Below the pieces are notes generated by a model that saw only the letters and a program-made list of their open reading frames with translations, ran no database searches and was not told the origin of the DNA. A stretch of DNA of 64,000 bases, taken from the NCBI GenBank assembly GCA_024686335.1, contig JAILCI010000019.1, positions 1 to 64,000 of the forward strand, in the 5' to 3' direction. This stretch comes from Bacteroidales bacterium (GTDB taxonomy: Bacteria > Bacteroidota > Bacteroidia > Bacteroidales > WCHB1-69). The position numbers and the translations under genes were made by a program. Below are positions 53,165 through 61,835 of the stretch, in pieces (position 1 is the first letter of the stretch; the number at the start of each line of letters is the position of its first letter).

Positions 53165-55777
53165 ATGAAAGTTACCCACCCAACAACACAACCAAAAGCG
53201 AAAACCAAAAACAACAGGCATAATAACACTCAGTCCTTGCGTAAATTTGCCAAAGCAAACGTAAAGAAAACATCATCCAAAACATCTAAGACCACCAAGA
53301 AGAGCAAATCATCCACTTCTGGATTTTGGAAATTCATCACATCAGAAAGGATGATTCAGTTCTATGGTGTGCTGCTATTACTATTCTCGCTATTACTTTT
53401 CGTATCTATCATATGGTTTTACTTTAATCCTAGCAAAAATATTTCCTATGTTGATAATGGCACAGGATCTTCTCCAAATATAGCCCGTGGTGTCGGTTCA
53501 CATCTTTCTGTATGGCTAGTAGAATATACTTTTGGCTTATCATCTATCGGTTTTGCTTTCATCATATTCCTGATAGGATTTAAACTTTTATTCAACAAAG
53601 AACTACTGCCATTGGGCAAGACCATCGCAAACGTCATCATCTCAATGGCGTGGATTTCCCTTTTCCTTGGATTAATATTCAACAACACAGACTATAACTG
53701 TTTCATTAGCGGCTATTTTGGCAAATACCTAGCTCCGTTCCTTCTAAAACTCGGCAAACTAATGTCAGCGCTAATCATGCTAGTTCTACTCATCTTTATC
53801 ATTGTCCTTTTCTACAATGTTCAAATTAACGAGGTAATCCAAAATATAAGGACATCTATCCAAGAACGGAGAGAACGTCGTGCCACCGAACCTAAGACTG
53901 AAAAAAAGAAAAAGAAAAAAGATGGTGATAATGATACTGAAGATACGCAGCATCAAGACCTTGACGACCAATACATCAGCGAACACAATGTATTCACAAA
54001 CGAATATCTTGGTAAAAACACTTATACTTTTGATACACACAATGAGGACAGCCTAGACAAAGAAGATGATGAAGTCTCAATAGACACCCAAAAGCTTAAC
54101 AAGAGAGATAACGACGTACCATTCGAGGTAGTCACCACTCAAACCACCAACGTTACATTAGACGAAGAAAATGGATTGAATGAGACAGTTAGTGAAGAGA
54201 AGCAGCCTGTCACCTCTTTTGAGCAACTTAAAGACTTAGAGCCTTTCGATCCTCGAAAAGACCTCTCTACCTACGAGTTCCCGTCTATAGAACTCTTAGA
54301 TGCACACGAAAATACTGAAATTAACCAGGAGAGCATCAAGAAGGAGTTGTTAGAAAACAAGCACCGTATTGAAAGCACACTGAAGAGTTTCGGTATTCCC
54401 ATCAAGCGTATCACTGCTACTGTTGGTCCTACCGTCACTTTGTATGAAATCGTCCCCGAGGACGGTGTACGTATCAGCAAAATCAAGAATCTGGAAGATG
54501 ATATCGCCTTAAGCTTAGCTGCCTTAGGTATCCGTATCATCGCCCCGATTCCAGGACGAGGCACTATCGGTATAGAGGTACCGAACAAAAACGCCAATGT
54601 GGTTTCCATGAGAGAGATCATTGCATCCGACAAGTTCAAGAATAACAAGTACGCTCTGCCTGTCGGTATCGGAAAGACTATCAGCAACGAACCGTTTGTA
54701 GTGGATCTCGCCAAGATGCCGCACCTTTTGGTTGCAGGTGCTACCGGACAAGGTAAATCAGTAGGTTTGAATGCCATCATCACTTCCCTACTCTACACTA
54801 AGCATCCGTCAGAGTTGAAGTTAGTCTTGATAGATCCCAAAAAGGTAGAGTTCACCCTTTACGAGGCCATTCAAAACTACTATCTGGCAGAACTTCCAAA
54901 CCAAGATGAGCCCATCATCACCGACACGCAGAAGGTGGTCAACACCCTAAATTCTCTCTGTGCAGAGATGGACCAGCGTTATGACTTGCTGAAGGCTGCC
55001 AAGATGCGTAATATCAAAGAGTACAATGAGAAATTCTGTGCCCGCCAGTTATCACCCGCTATGGGACATCGCTACCTCCCCTACATCGTCCTGATCATCG
55101 ACGAGTTTGGCGACCTGATCATGACAGCTGGACGTGAAGTAGAGACTCCACTGGCTCGTTTGGCTCAGTTGGCCCGTGCCATCGGCATCCACCTCGTCAT
55201 CGCGACACAAAGACCTTCCGTCAACATCATCACCGGTAGTATCAAGGCCAACTTCCCATCCCGAATGGCATTCCGAGTTGCCTCCAAGATCGACTCCCGC
55301 ACCATTCTGGACGCCAGCGGTGCCGACCAGCTCATCGGTAAAGGTGATATGCTCATCACCACCGGTAGTGACCTTATCCGCGTGCAGTGCGCCTTCGTGG
55401 ACACTCCAGAAGTGGAACGCATTGTAAACTATATCAGGGAGAAGAGCGAGGTGAGCCCGCTTATGGAGCCTTACGTTCTTCCTGAGGTTCAAGAGAAGGG
55501 CAAAGACGACTTCTTCGATGATGGCGACGACGGTCCTTCCGACGCTATCGACCCACTCTTCGTAGATGCTGCCACCCTCATCGTGCAGACACAACAAGGA
55601 TCTACCAGCTTCATCCAGCGCAGAATGAAGCTGGGCTACAACCGTGCAGGCCGTATCATGGACCAGCTCTGCGAGTTCGGCATCGTCGGACAGGCTAACG
55701 GCAGTAAGCCTAGAGAGGTGCTCATTAAAGACGACGCACAGCTGCGCAACCTGCTGGCCTCAAAAGGAATGCTTTAA
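53165..55777 (+). CDS. ftsK: DNA translocase FtsK/SpoIIIE
   Basis: Septal motor that pumps chromosome termini into daughter cells. The 870-residue protein has a basic N terminus, four membrane segments between about 60 and 225, and a charged linker (KKKKKKDGD and Asp/Glu-rich stretches). The motor has Walker A GATGQGKSVGLNAI (about 523-536), DPKKVEFTLYE, Walker B YIVLIIDEFGDLIM and IHLVIATQRPSVNIITG. A winged-helix gamma domain ends the protein (STSFIQRRMKLGYNRAGRIM). I take the ATG at 53165, since the GTG at 53138 lies too close to the -7 box. It is followed by lolA after 62 bp. Confidence 0.97.
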   Translation: MKVTHPTTQPKAKTKNNRHNNTQSLRKFAKANVKKTSSKTSKTTKKSKSSTSGFWKFITSERMIQFYGVLLLLFSLLLFVSIIWFYFNPSKNISYVDNGTGSSPNIARGVGSHLSVWLVEYTFGLSSIGFAFIIFLIGFKLLFNKELLPLGKTIANVIISMAWISLFLGLIFNNTDYNCFISGYFGKYLAPFLLKLGKLMSALIMLVLLIFIIVLFYNVQINEVIQNIRTSIQERRERRATEPKTEKKKKKKDGDNDTEDTQHQDLDDQYISEHNVFTNEYLGKNTYTFDTHNEDSLDKEDDEVSIDTQKLNKRDNDVPFEVVTTQTTNVTLDEENGLNETVSEEKQPVTSFEQLKDLEPFDPRKDLSTYEFPSIELLDAHENTEINQESIKKELLENKHRIESTLKSFGIPIKRITATVGPTVTLYEIVPEDGVRISKIKNLEDDIALSLAALGIRIIAPIPGRGTIGIEVPNKNANVVSMREIIASDKFKNNKYALPVGIGKTISNEPFVVDLAKMPHLLVAGATGQGKSVGLNAIITSLLYTKHPSELKLVLIDPKKVEFTLYEAIQNYYLAELPNQDEPIITDTQKVVNTLNSLCAEMDQRYDLLKAAKMRNIKEYNEKFCARQLSPAMGHRYLPYIVLIIDEFGDLIMTAGREVETPLARLAQLARAIGIHLVIATQRPSVNIITGSIKANFPSRMAFRVASKIDSRTILDASGADQLIGKGDMLITTGSDLIRVQCAFVDTPEVERIVNYIREKSEVSPLMEPYVLPEVQEKGKDDFFDDGDDGPSDAIDPLFVDAATLIVQTQQGSTSFIQRRMKLGYNRAGRIMDQLCEFGIVGQANGSKPREVLIKDDAQLRNLLASKGML

Positions 55778-55839
55778 TTTAAACTTTGAATAATAAAACT
55801 GTCTATTTCTACGTTTTTTCACTATTCAAATTCTACAAC

Positions 55840-56484
55840 ATGAAAAGAATATCCTTCATCGCAATACTGATGTTTCTCATCACCGCAGTCACAGCTCAAA
55901 ACACCGACGGCGGCGCCAACGAATTGCTGAACAAAGTGTCGCAAAAATACCAGGCGTACTCGACCATGCAGTTCCACTATACACTCGTAACTAGCAAGGA
56001 CTCCAAGACGTTAGGATCGGCCCAAGGTGATTTTTATCTTAAGGGCAACAAATATCAGACCTCTTATGATGGTCAACATTTCTATTGCGACGGAACGTCC
56101 ATCTGGAACTATCAAAAAGCCACCAACGAGGTCTCCATTTACGAATATGACCCGGAAGATGACGAAAACATGATGAATCCGCGACTGCTGCTCAAAAACT
56201 GGGAGAAACAATTCAGAGCCAAGTACATCCGTGATGAATATGCCAATGGTCAATCTGTTACGTTAGTAGATCTTACACCAAAATATAACCAGTCATACTA
56301 CCGTATCAGACTGTTCATCAACAAGAGCACCTTGAATATCAAAAAGGTTGTTATCTACGAAAAGGACAATACATTATATACTTATAACATCGAACAATTC
56401 AAGAGCAATGTCACGTTATCCGACGAGACCTTCACCTTCAACAAAAGCAAATATCCTGGTGTAGAGGTAAACGATATGAGATAA
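55840..56484 (+). CDS. lolA: Outer membrane lipoprotein carrier LolA-like protein
   Basis: The 214-residue periplasmic protein has a signal peptide (FIAILMFLITAVTAQ). LLNKVSQKYQAYSTMQFHYT (about 29-48) is the opening of the LolA fold, which carries lipoproteins from the inner to the outer membrane. GDFYLKGNKYQTSYDGQHFY and DGTSIWNYQKATNEVSIYEY follow the usual strands. The start at the ATG at 55840 gives a clean signal; the longer frame adds 18 hydrophobic residues without purpose. The ftsK-lolA neighbourhood is common in Bacteroidota. Confidence 0.92.
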   Translation: MKRISFIAILMFLITAVTAQNTDGGANELLNKVSQKYQAYSTMQFHYTLVTSKDSKTLGSAQGDFYLKGNKYQTSYDGQHFYCDGTSIWNYQKATNEVSIYEYDPEDDENMMNPRLLLKNWEKQFRAKYIRDEYANGQSVTLVDLTPKYNQSYYRIRLFINKSTLNIKKVVIYEKDNTLYTYNIEQFKSNVTLSDETFTFNKSKYPGVEVNDMR

Positions 56485-56549
56485 CACTATAAACACTTAA
56501 TTGTTAGAAATTTATAGGTTAAGATAGGTTAAGATAAAGAAGAAGAGAT

Positions 56550-56558
56550 TATTTTTGC
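56550..56558 (+). promoter_or_regulatory. Promoter -7 box of exbB-exbD-tonB
   Basis: TATTTTTGC lies 15 bp before the exbB ATG. Just upstream the 10-mer TAGGTTAAGA is repeated in tandem (56513-56534), a possible regulator site or slippage product. Confidence 0.65.
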
Positions 56559-56573
56559 TAAAAAATTAGAACA

Positions 56574-57272
56574 ATGCAATTACCGTTATTATTGGCGCAA
56601 GCCGCAGAAGCTATGGAGGTTGCCGAAACACAAGCGCCCCAAGTCACAGAGACTTCCTATTTTCAGTTAGTATTTGCCAAAAACAGCTTATGGATTATGA
56701 TACCATTGTTCATAATGCTGGGTTTTGCGATCTATCTCTTTGTTAAGAAACTGATAGTTTTAAATCGTGCTTCCAAGGAGGAACACAACTTCATGAACAA
56801 TATCCGTGATTTTATCCATGATGGCAAGTTGGATTCAGCAGTAGCGCTCTGCAAGGGCAATGATACTCCTACGGCTCGCCTGATTGAGAAGGGTCTTTCA
56901 CGTATTGGACATCCGCTGGAGGATATCCGCACAGCTATTGAGAATGAAGGTAACCTGGAAGTTGAGCGTCTGGAGAAGGGTGTCTCCGCATTAGCCACCA
57001 TCGCTGCCATCGCTCCTATGTTGGGTTTCTTGGGTACAGTTGTGGGTATGGTTTCCGCTTTCCACGCTATGGCTGCTGATCCAAACAACTTCAATATCGG
57101 CACGCTTTCCAACGGTATCTACACCGCTATGATCACCACCGTTGCCGGTTTGATTGTTGGTGTGATTACCTTGGTCCTGCACAATTTCATCGTATCTAAG
57201 ATCTCCAACGTGGTTTACCTTCTCGAGGTTCGTACCACTGAGTTTATGGATCTTCTTCACGAAAACGCATAA
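56574..57272 (+). CDS. exbB: ExbB/TolQ/MotA-type proton channel protein
   Basis: Inner membrane proton channel that energises TonB. The 232-residue protein has three membrane segments (about 42-62, 138-160, 182-205). The family hallmark lies in the second and third segments: IAAIAPMLGFLGTVVGMVSA and IYTAMITTVAGLIVGVIT. It lies 11 bp before exbD, and the exbB-exbD-tonB order is the classical set. The TonB-dependent receptors it would serve are not in this window. Confidence 0.95.
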   Translation: MQLPLLLAQAAEAMEVAETQAPQVTETSYFQLVFAKNSLWIMIPLFIMLGFAIYLFVKKLIVLNRASKEEHNFMNNIRDFIHDGKLDSAVALCKGNDTPTARLIEKGLSRIGHPLEDIRTAIENEGNLEVERLEKGVSALATIAAIAPMLGFLGTVVGMVSAFHAMAADPNNFNIGTLSNGIYTAMITTVAGLIVGVITLVLHNFIVSKISNVVYLLEVRTTEFMDLLHENA

Positions 57273-57283
57273 AGCATTAAGCT

Positions 57284-57724
57284 ATGGCTATTAAAATGCA
57301 AAATAAGATCGATACAACATTCAGCGCCACGTCCATGTCCGACTTGGTGTTCCTGTTGTTGATATTCTTCATGCTGACTTCCACCATGGTGTCACCAAAT
57401 GCTATCAACCTGGTATTGCCCAAGAGCACTGCCGACAAGCAGTTGGTGTCCAAGAATGTGGAAGTCTACATCAATGAAGACCTGCTATACTTTGTCAATC
57501 CAGAAGGTTCCAATGCACAACCCGTTCCCTATGAAGAGTTGTTGCCCGCATTGCAGGCAGCTGTCGCTCAAGATGATTCTGAAATGCACTCTATCATCTT
57601 ACGTGCAGATAAGAGCGTCCCAGTAGAGAATGTTGTCGCCCTGATGGATGTACTCAACGAGCTCAATGAGGCTATTCCTGAAGAACAACGTTATAAAATG
57701 GTCTTGGCCACTGAAGGAAAATGA
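57284..57724 (+). CDS. exbD: ExbD/TolR-type biopolymer transport protein
   Basis: The 146-residue partner of ExbB has one membrane segment (MSDLVFLLLIFFMLTSTMVS, about 18-37) with the essential aspartate at about 20, and a periplasmic domain (INLVLPKSTADKQLVSKNVE onward). The stop codon overlaps the tonB start (ATGA), so the genes are translationally coupled. Confidence 0.95.
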   Translation: MAIKMQNKIDTTFSATSMSDLVFLLLIFFMLTSTMVSPNAINLVLPKSTADKQLVSKNVEVYINEDLLYFVNPEGSNAQPVPYEELLPALQAAVAQDDSEMHSIILRADKSVPVENVVALMDVLNELNEAIPEEQRYKMVLATEGK

Positions 57725-58413
57725 AAGACGAAAAAGAGAATAGTAAAGACATCATCATACCTAGCGTAGTGACGGTGGTTGCGATGACACTAATCATCGT
57801 CTTGCTGCTGATATGCAGTTTGAAGACGCAAGTGCCTCCTCCTCCGCCAAAAAAGATCTACTACGTAGAGTTGGAGTCCACATCTGGGGGTGGCGGCGGT
57901 GGCGGTGTTGAACAACCCACTAAGACTACCAGTCGCACCCCGGCAGCGCCCAACTATGCCACACAGAACGCTGTAGACGCTCCTGCAACTGCACATTCCA
58001 CTACAACTAGCACTACCACAGAAGCAACCACACCGAAAGTGGACCAAAATGCCATGTTTAAAGGTGGAAGAGGCGGTAGCGGCAGCGGTGGTGGCAGCGG
58101 CAGCGGTATCGGCACTGGCACAGGTTCTGGTTTAGGACCCGGGGAAGGCTCTGGTAGCGGCGGCGGATATGGAATAGGAACAGGTACAAGAGGAAAACTA
58201 CACGACGTAAGCGTTAAAATCAACGACGAAACTGGCACTGTCTGCATAGAAGTATTCATCGAAGAGGACGGACGTGTTTCCAAAGCAAATATTATCCCTG
58301 ACAGGAGTAGCATCTCCAACTGGAAAATCCAGCAAGTTTGCAAGCAAAAAGCTATGGAAATTCGGTATAAAGCTGGTAAGAAAGAGATACGTTACGTGAT
58401 ATTCTCGTCATAA
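57721..58413 (+). CDS. tonB: TonB-like energy transducer with glycine-rich linker
   Basis: The 230-residue protein has an N-terminal membrane anchor (VVTVVAMTLIIVLLLICSLK, about 17-36), a PPPPPKK motif after it, and a periplasmic linker. The linker is almost entirely Gly/Ser (GGRGGSGSGGGSGSGIGTG onward, about 115-155), where most TonB proteins have Pro-Lys/Pro-Glu repeats. The last 75 residues (TVCIEVFIEEDGRVSKANII, then a terminal EIRYVIFSS) fit a TonB C-terminal domain. TonB and TolA both fit this layout; the exbB-exbD operon context applies to either. Confidence 0.82.
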   Translation: MKDEKENSKDIIIPSVVTVVAMTLIIVLLLICSLKTQVPPPPPKKIYYVELESTSGGGGGGGVEQPTKTTSRTPAAPNYATQNAVDAPATAHSTTTSTTTEATTPKVDQNAMFKGGRGGSGSGGGSGSGIGTGTGSGLGPGEGSGSGGGYGIGTGTRGKLHDVSVKINDETGTVCIEVFIEEDGRVSKANIIPDRSSISNWKIQQVCKQKAMEIRYKAGKKEIRYVIFSS

Positions 58414-58425
58414 GACAAGATACGC

Positions 58426-58539
58426 AGGGATTGCTAACGCAATGATTAAGTTTTTTTAAACGCCAAGACGCGAAGTACACAAAGGGATTGCTAACGCAAT
58501 GATGAGTTTATTTAAACGCGAAGACGCAAAGAACGCAAG
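58426..58539. repeat. 57 bp tandem duplication
   Basis: Two direct copies (58426-58482 and 58483-58539) each contain AGGGATTGCTAACGCAATGA, a TTTAAACGC block and AAGACGC. ATTGC/GCAAT form a small hairpin. They lie between the convergent tonB and GxxExxY genes. Confidence 0.8.
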
Positions 58540-58543
58540 GTTG

Positions 58544-58921
58544 TTATAAGCCATTTACAATCCGCTTAATGCCTTTTTTCATCAGCACCTCGTTGAAATT
58601 CAAGAGCAGCCCTAATTTATATCCACCTAATCTTAAATAGGTCATAGTTTGTGCCATATGAATACCTTGCAGCTCAGAAATGCTTTTTACCTCAATCACT
58701 ACTTTTTCTTCAACTAACAAGTCTACCCTAAATGCATGATCAATAAAAATATCTTCATATGCTATCGGAAGGAATTTCTCCTTCTCCACAAATAGCCCTC
58801 TATCAAGCAACTCATAATACAAACACTCTTGATAAACCTTTTCCAACAATCCAGGACCCAATGTTTTATGCACCTTAATCGCTGCATCTACAATAATTTT
58901 TGAAATTTCGTTTTCAGTCAT
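58544..58921 (-). CDS. GxxExxY family protein
   Basis: The 125-residue protein has the signature GLLEKVYQECLYYEL (about 24-38, giving G-x-x-E-x-x-Y) and the later EKVVIEVKSISELQGIHMAQ (about 70-89), whose E-x-K resembles a PD-(D/E)XK nuclease core. LLLNFNEVLMKKGIKRIV ends the fold. The function is not established, though nucleic-acid cleavage or repair has been suggested from the fold. It is small, soluble and transcribed alone, convergent with tonB. Such genes occur in many copies in some Bacteroidota. Confidence 0.9.
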   Translation of the reverse strand: MTENEISKIIVDAAIKVHKTLGPGLLEKVYQECLYYELLDRGLFVEKEKFLPIAYEDIFIDHAFRVDLLVEEKVVIEVKSISELQGIHMAQTMTYLRLGGYKLGLLLNFNEVLMKKGIKRIVNGL

Positions 58922-59084
58922 ATTTTTTTGGCGAAAATAATAAATATTTGTTTAATTGAAAAATATTTTTTAATTTATTATAAATTATACAAAATAGCGA
59001 AGCATAGCGCCCTTTATCTGACCAAACACACATATTACTTTGCGTCCTTTGCGACTCTGCGTTTAAAACTTAGCGTTCAAAAAC

Positions 59085-60365
59085 ATGTACAAACAGATTT
59101 TAGAAGAAATATTCCATGCCTACCCCATGTATCACAAGGTAGGCACTTCTGCATATAAAGAGGGCTTGGAAAACATTGAGGCCCTCCTTGCCATCATCGG
59201 CAATCCTGAACGTAAACTGAAGGCGATTCATATTGCAGGCACTAACGGGAAAGGATCTGTAGCTAACATGATGGCCTCTTACTGTATGGAGCGCGGCTGG
59301 AAGACTGGTCTTTTCACCTCCCCTCACCTATTCGACTTTCGGGAACGTATCCGTATTGACGGTGAGATGATTACGGAAGAGGAAGTGGTGGAGTTTTTCC
59401 GTCAATTCAAACCCCAATTTGATCATCTGGAACCATCCTTCTTTGAGATAACGACTGCATTGGCATTCTACTATTTCGCCCAACAGAAGGTAGATATAGC
59501 CGTCGTTGAAGTCGGTCTGGGCGGACGATTAGACGCCACCAATGTATTGAATCCGCTAATCTCTATAATCACAAATATATCACTGGAACACACGCAGTTA
59601 CTAGGTGATACAATAGCTAAAATTGCTTTCGAGAAGGGCGGCATCATCAAACAAGACACCCCTGTCGTCATTGGAGAGTTCCATCCGGAAAGCTTCCCTG
59701 TTTTCAAAGATCTTGCCGATCAGAAAAAGGCGCCTCTGTTCTTAGCTGAAGAAAACTATGTCGTTGAGGGAGCCTTGTCCGACTGCACCATACGTGATAC
59801 AGACGGGACAACATTATATGAACATATCCATTGCCCTGTGGAAGGTGAATATCAACGACTTAACTTGCGAACATTCCTCACTGCAATACGAGTACTGGAA
59901 GAGTTAAGGCCATTTGACAAAGACATCGTCCCGCTAGCGATAGAGAACATGATCACAAATACGGGACTAATGGGACGCTGGCAGGTGCTGCGCCAAGAGC
60001 CGAAGACCATCTGTGACGTAGGGCATAATGTAGGAGGATTATCGCTGACCATGCGTCAGCTGGAGGAACTACCCTGCCGTAAGTTACGCATCGTCATGGG
60101 AATGGTCAGCGATAAAGACATCGAGCACATCATCCCTCTGCTACCAAAGAAGGCCCAATATTATCTATGTAAAGCCAATATTGAACGAGCCAAGCCTGTA
60201 GAAGAACTGGCCGACCTATTTAAAGCTGCCGGGTTGCAATGCCAGACTCACAATTCAGTCATTGAGGCATTTCGCGCTGCAAACTCAGATGCTGCCCCTG
60301 ACGATATCATCTTTGTTGGTGGAAGTTGCTTCGTTGTTGGTGAACTACTGGGTGAGTTGGCATAA
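59085..60365 (+). CDS. folC: Bifunctional folylpolyglutamate synthase/dihydrofolate synthase
   Basis: Adds glutamate to dihydropteroate and to folates, so keeping them in the cell. The 426-residue protein has the Mur-ligase P-loop HIAGTNGKGSVANMMASYC (about 46-64), SPHLFDFRERIRIDGEMI (about 75), VDIAVVEVGLGGRLDATNV (about 133) and SLEHTQLLGDT. RWQVLRQEPKTICDVGHN is the C-terminal domain marker. It starts at the ATG at 59085. The 163 bp upstream is AT-rich and includes a CTTTGCG string but no obvious -7 box. Confidence 0.96.
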   Translation: MYKQILEEIFHAYPMYHKVGTSAYKEGLENIEALLAIIGNPERKLKAIHIAGTNGKGSVANMMASYCMERGWKTGLFTSPHLFDFRERIRIDGEMITEEEVVEFFRQFKPQFDHLEPSFFEITTALAFYYFAQQKVDIAVVEVGLGGRLDATNVLNPLISIITNISLEHTQLLGDTIAKIAFEKGGIIKQDTPVVIGEFHPESFPVFKDLADQKKAPLFLAEENYVVEGALSDCTIRDTDGTTLYEHIHCPVEGEYQRLNLRTFLTAIRVLEELRPFDKDIVPLAIENMITNTGLMGRWQVLRQEPKTICDVGHNVGGLSLTMRQLEELPCRKLRIVMGMVSDKDIEHIIPLLPKKAQYYLCKANIERAKPVEELADLFKAAGLQCQTHNSVIEAFRAANSDAAPDDIIFVGGSCFVVGELLGELA

Positions 60366-60418
60366 ACGGGCAAATAGGGCTCTTTCATAATCGCCTTGTA
60401 TTTATCGTTTGATTTTTA

Positions 60419-60427
60419 TATATTTGC
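60419..60427 (+). promoter_or_regulatory. Promoter of kamA
   Basis: TATATTTGC at 60419-60427 has a -33 TTG at 60396-60398, exactly 20 bp upstream, the best complete Bacteroidota promoter in the window. It lies 55 bp before the kamA ATG. Confidence 0.75.
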
Positions 60428-60482
60428 AGCCTTGTAAAATATCCGTATATAACATAATCAAAACGCTAATAAATAAATAGTT

Positions 60483-61721
60483 ATGGCAAGTAGGAGAAAA
60501 GAATTATTCCCCAACGTCACCGATGCTGAATGGAACGATTGGAGATGGCAGGTCAGAAACAGAGTTGAGACCTTAGAAGAATTAAAAAAATACATCAAAC
60601 TTACTCCCTCCGAGGAAGAGGGCGTGGCAAAGTCATTGCAGACTCTGCGTATGGCCATCACACCGTACTACCTCAGTCTGATTGATCCTAACAACCCGCA
60701 CTGCCCGATTCGTAGACAAGCTATTCCTACAGGTGCTGAAGTACACCAGTCCCCAGCCGACCTTCTTGACCCGTTGCACGAGGACGAGGATTCTCCCGTT
60801 CCTGGTTTGACACACCGTTATCCGGACAGAGTTTTGTTCCTCATCACCGACATGTGCTCCATGTACTGTCGTCACTGCACTCGTCGTAGATTTGCTGGTC
60901 AGCACGACTGCGAGTCCACACAAGACCGTATCCAAGCAGCTATCGACTACATCGCACGCACTCCAGAAGTACGCGACGTATTGCTTTCCGGTGGTGATGC
61001 TCTGATGGTTGGCGACAAGATGCTCGAATCCATCATCCAACGTCTGAGAGCTATTCCTCACGTTGAGATCATCCGCTTAGGCACACGTACTCCTGTGGTT
61101 TGCCCGCAGCGTATCACCGACGACCTCGTCAACATGCTCAAGAAATATCATCCGATTTGGCTCAACACTCACTTCAACCACCCGAATGAGGTGACCGAAG
61201 AGTCTGCTGCTGCTTGTGCTCGTTTGGCCGATGCTGGTATTCCTTTGGGCAACCAGACCGTGCTGTTGCGTGGCGTCAACGACGACACTGAGATTATGAA
61301 ACAACTCGTACACGACCTCGTCCGTATGCGTGTTCGTCCGTACTACATTTATCAATGCGATCTCTCCATGGGTCTGGAGCATTTCCGCACACCGGTTTCC
61401 AAGGGTATCGAGATCATCGAGAACCTGCGTGGACACACCTCCGGTTATTGCGTTCCTACCTTTGTAGTTGACGCTCCTGGCGGTGGCGGTAAGATTCCCG
61501 TTATGCCTAACTACGTCATCTCCCAGAGTCCGCACAAGGTCATCCTTCGTAACTACGAAGGCGTAATCACTACCTACACTGAGCCGTCCGACTATCAGGA
61601 GAACACCTGCTCTCCTCTGCCAGACAAGAAGCACGTCGAAGGCGTCGCCTCCCTGCTCCACGGCGAACAGATGGCACTGGAGCCCAACGAGCTGGCCCGT
61701 AAGAAACGTCATAAAAAATAA
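60483..61721 (+). CDS. kamA: L-lysine 2,3-aminomutase
   Basis: Radical SAM/PLP enzyme that turns L-lysine into beta-lysine, the entry to anaerobic lysine fermentation. The 412-residue protein has the cluster motif DMCSMYCRHCTRRRFAGQ (about 122-139), GGDALMVGDKMLESIIQRL, and the PLP-lysine segment APGGGGKIPVMPNY (about 333-346). The length and the QYRWDWRWQ-like N terminus (NDWRWQVRNRVETLEE) favour KamA over the shorter EpmB. It has its own full promoter and terminator. kamB and kamC homologues occur at 46 and 30 kb. Confidence 0.93.
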   Translation: MASRRKELFPNVTDAEWNDWRWQVRNRVETLEELKKYIKLTPSEEEGVAKSLQTLRMAITPYYLSLIDPNNPHCPIRRQAIPTGAEVHQSPADLLDPLHEDEDSPVPGLTHRYPDRVLFLITDMCSMYCRHCTRRRFAGQHDCESTQDRIQAAIDYIARTPEVRDVLLSGGDALMVGDKMLESIIQRLRAIPHVEIIRLGTRTPVVCPQRITDDLVNMLKKYHPIWLNTHFNHPNEVTEESAAACARLADAGIPLGNQTVLLRGVNDDTEIMKQLVHDLVRMRVRPYYIYQCDLSMGLEHFRTPVSKGIEIIENLRGHTSGYCVPTFVVDAPGGGGKIPVMPNYVISQSPHKVILRNYEGVITTYTEPSDYQENTCSPLPDKKHVEGVASLLHGEQMALEPNELARKKRHKK

Positions 61722-61750
61722 CCCGTAAGGGCGTATCGAAAAAATATATG

Positions 61751-61782
61751 ACGGGATCTCCATAAGGAGGTCCCGTTTTTTT
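61751..61782 (+). terminator. Terminator of kamA
   Basis: ACGGGATCTCC pairs with GGAGGTCCCGT around ATAA and is followed by seven T residues, 30 bp past the stop codon. Confidence 0.9.
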
Positions 61783-61808
61783 GTTTCTATTTTAGATTAG
61801 ATTTTTCG

Positions 61809-61817
61809 TATTTTCGC
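61809..61817 (+). promoter_or_regulatory. Probable promoter -7 box of the YARHG protein gene
   Basis: TATTTTCGC lies 18 bp before the ATG at 61836 and differs from the consensus by one base. Confidence 0.45.
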
Positions 61818-61835
61818 CCAAAATAATCATTCAAT

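Noticed and set aside
58426..58539. Possible CRISPR array
   Set aside because: Two directly adjacent copies without spacers and no cas genes.
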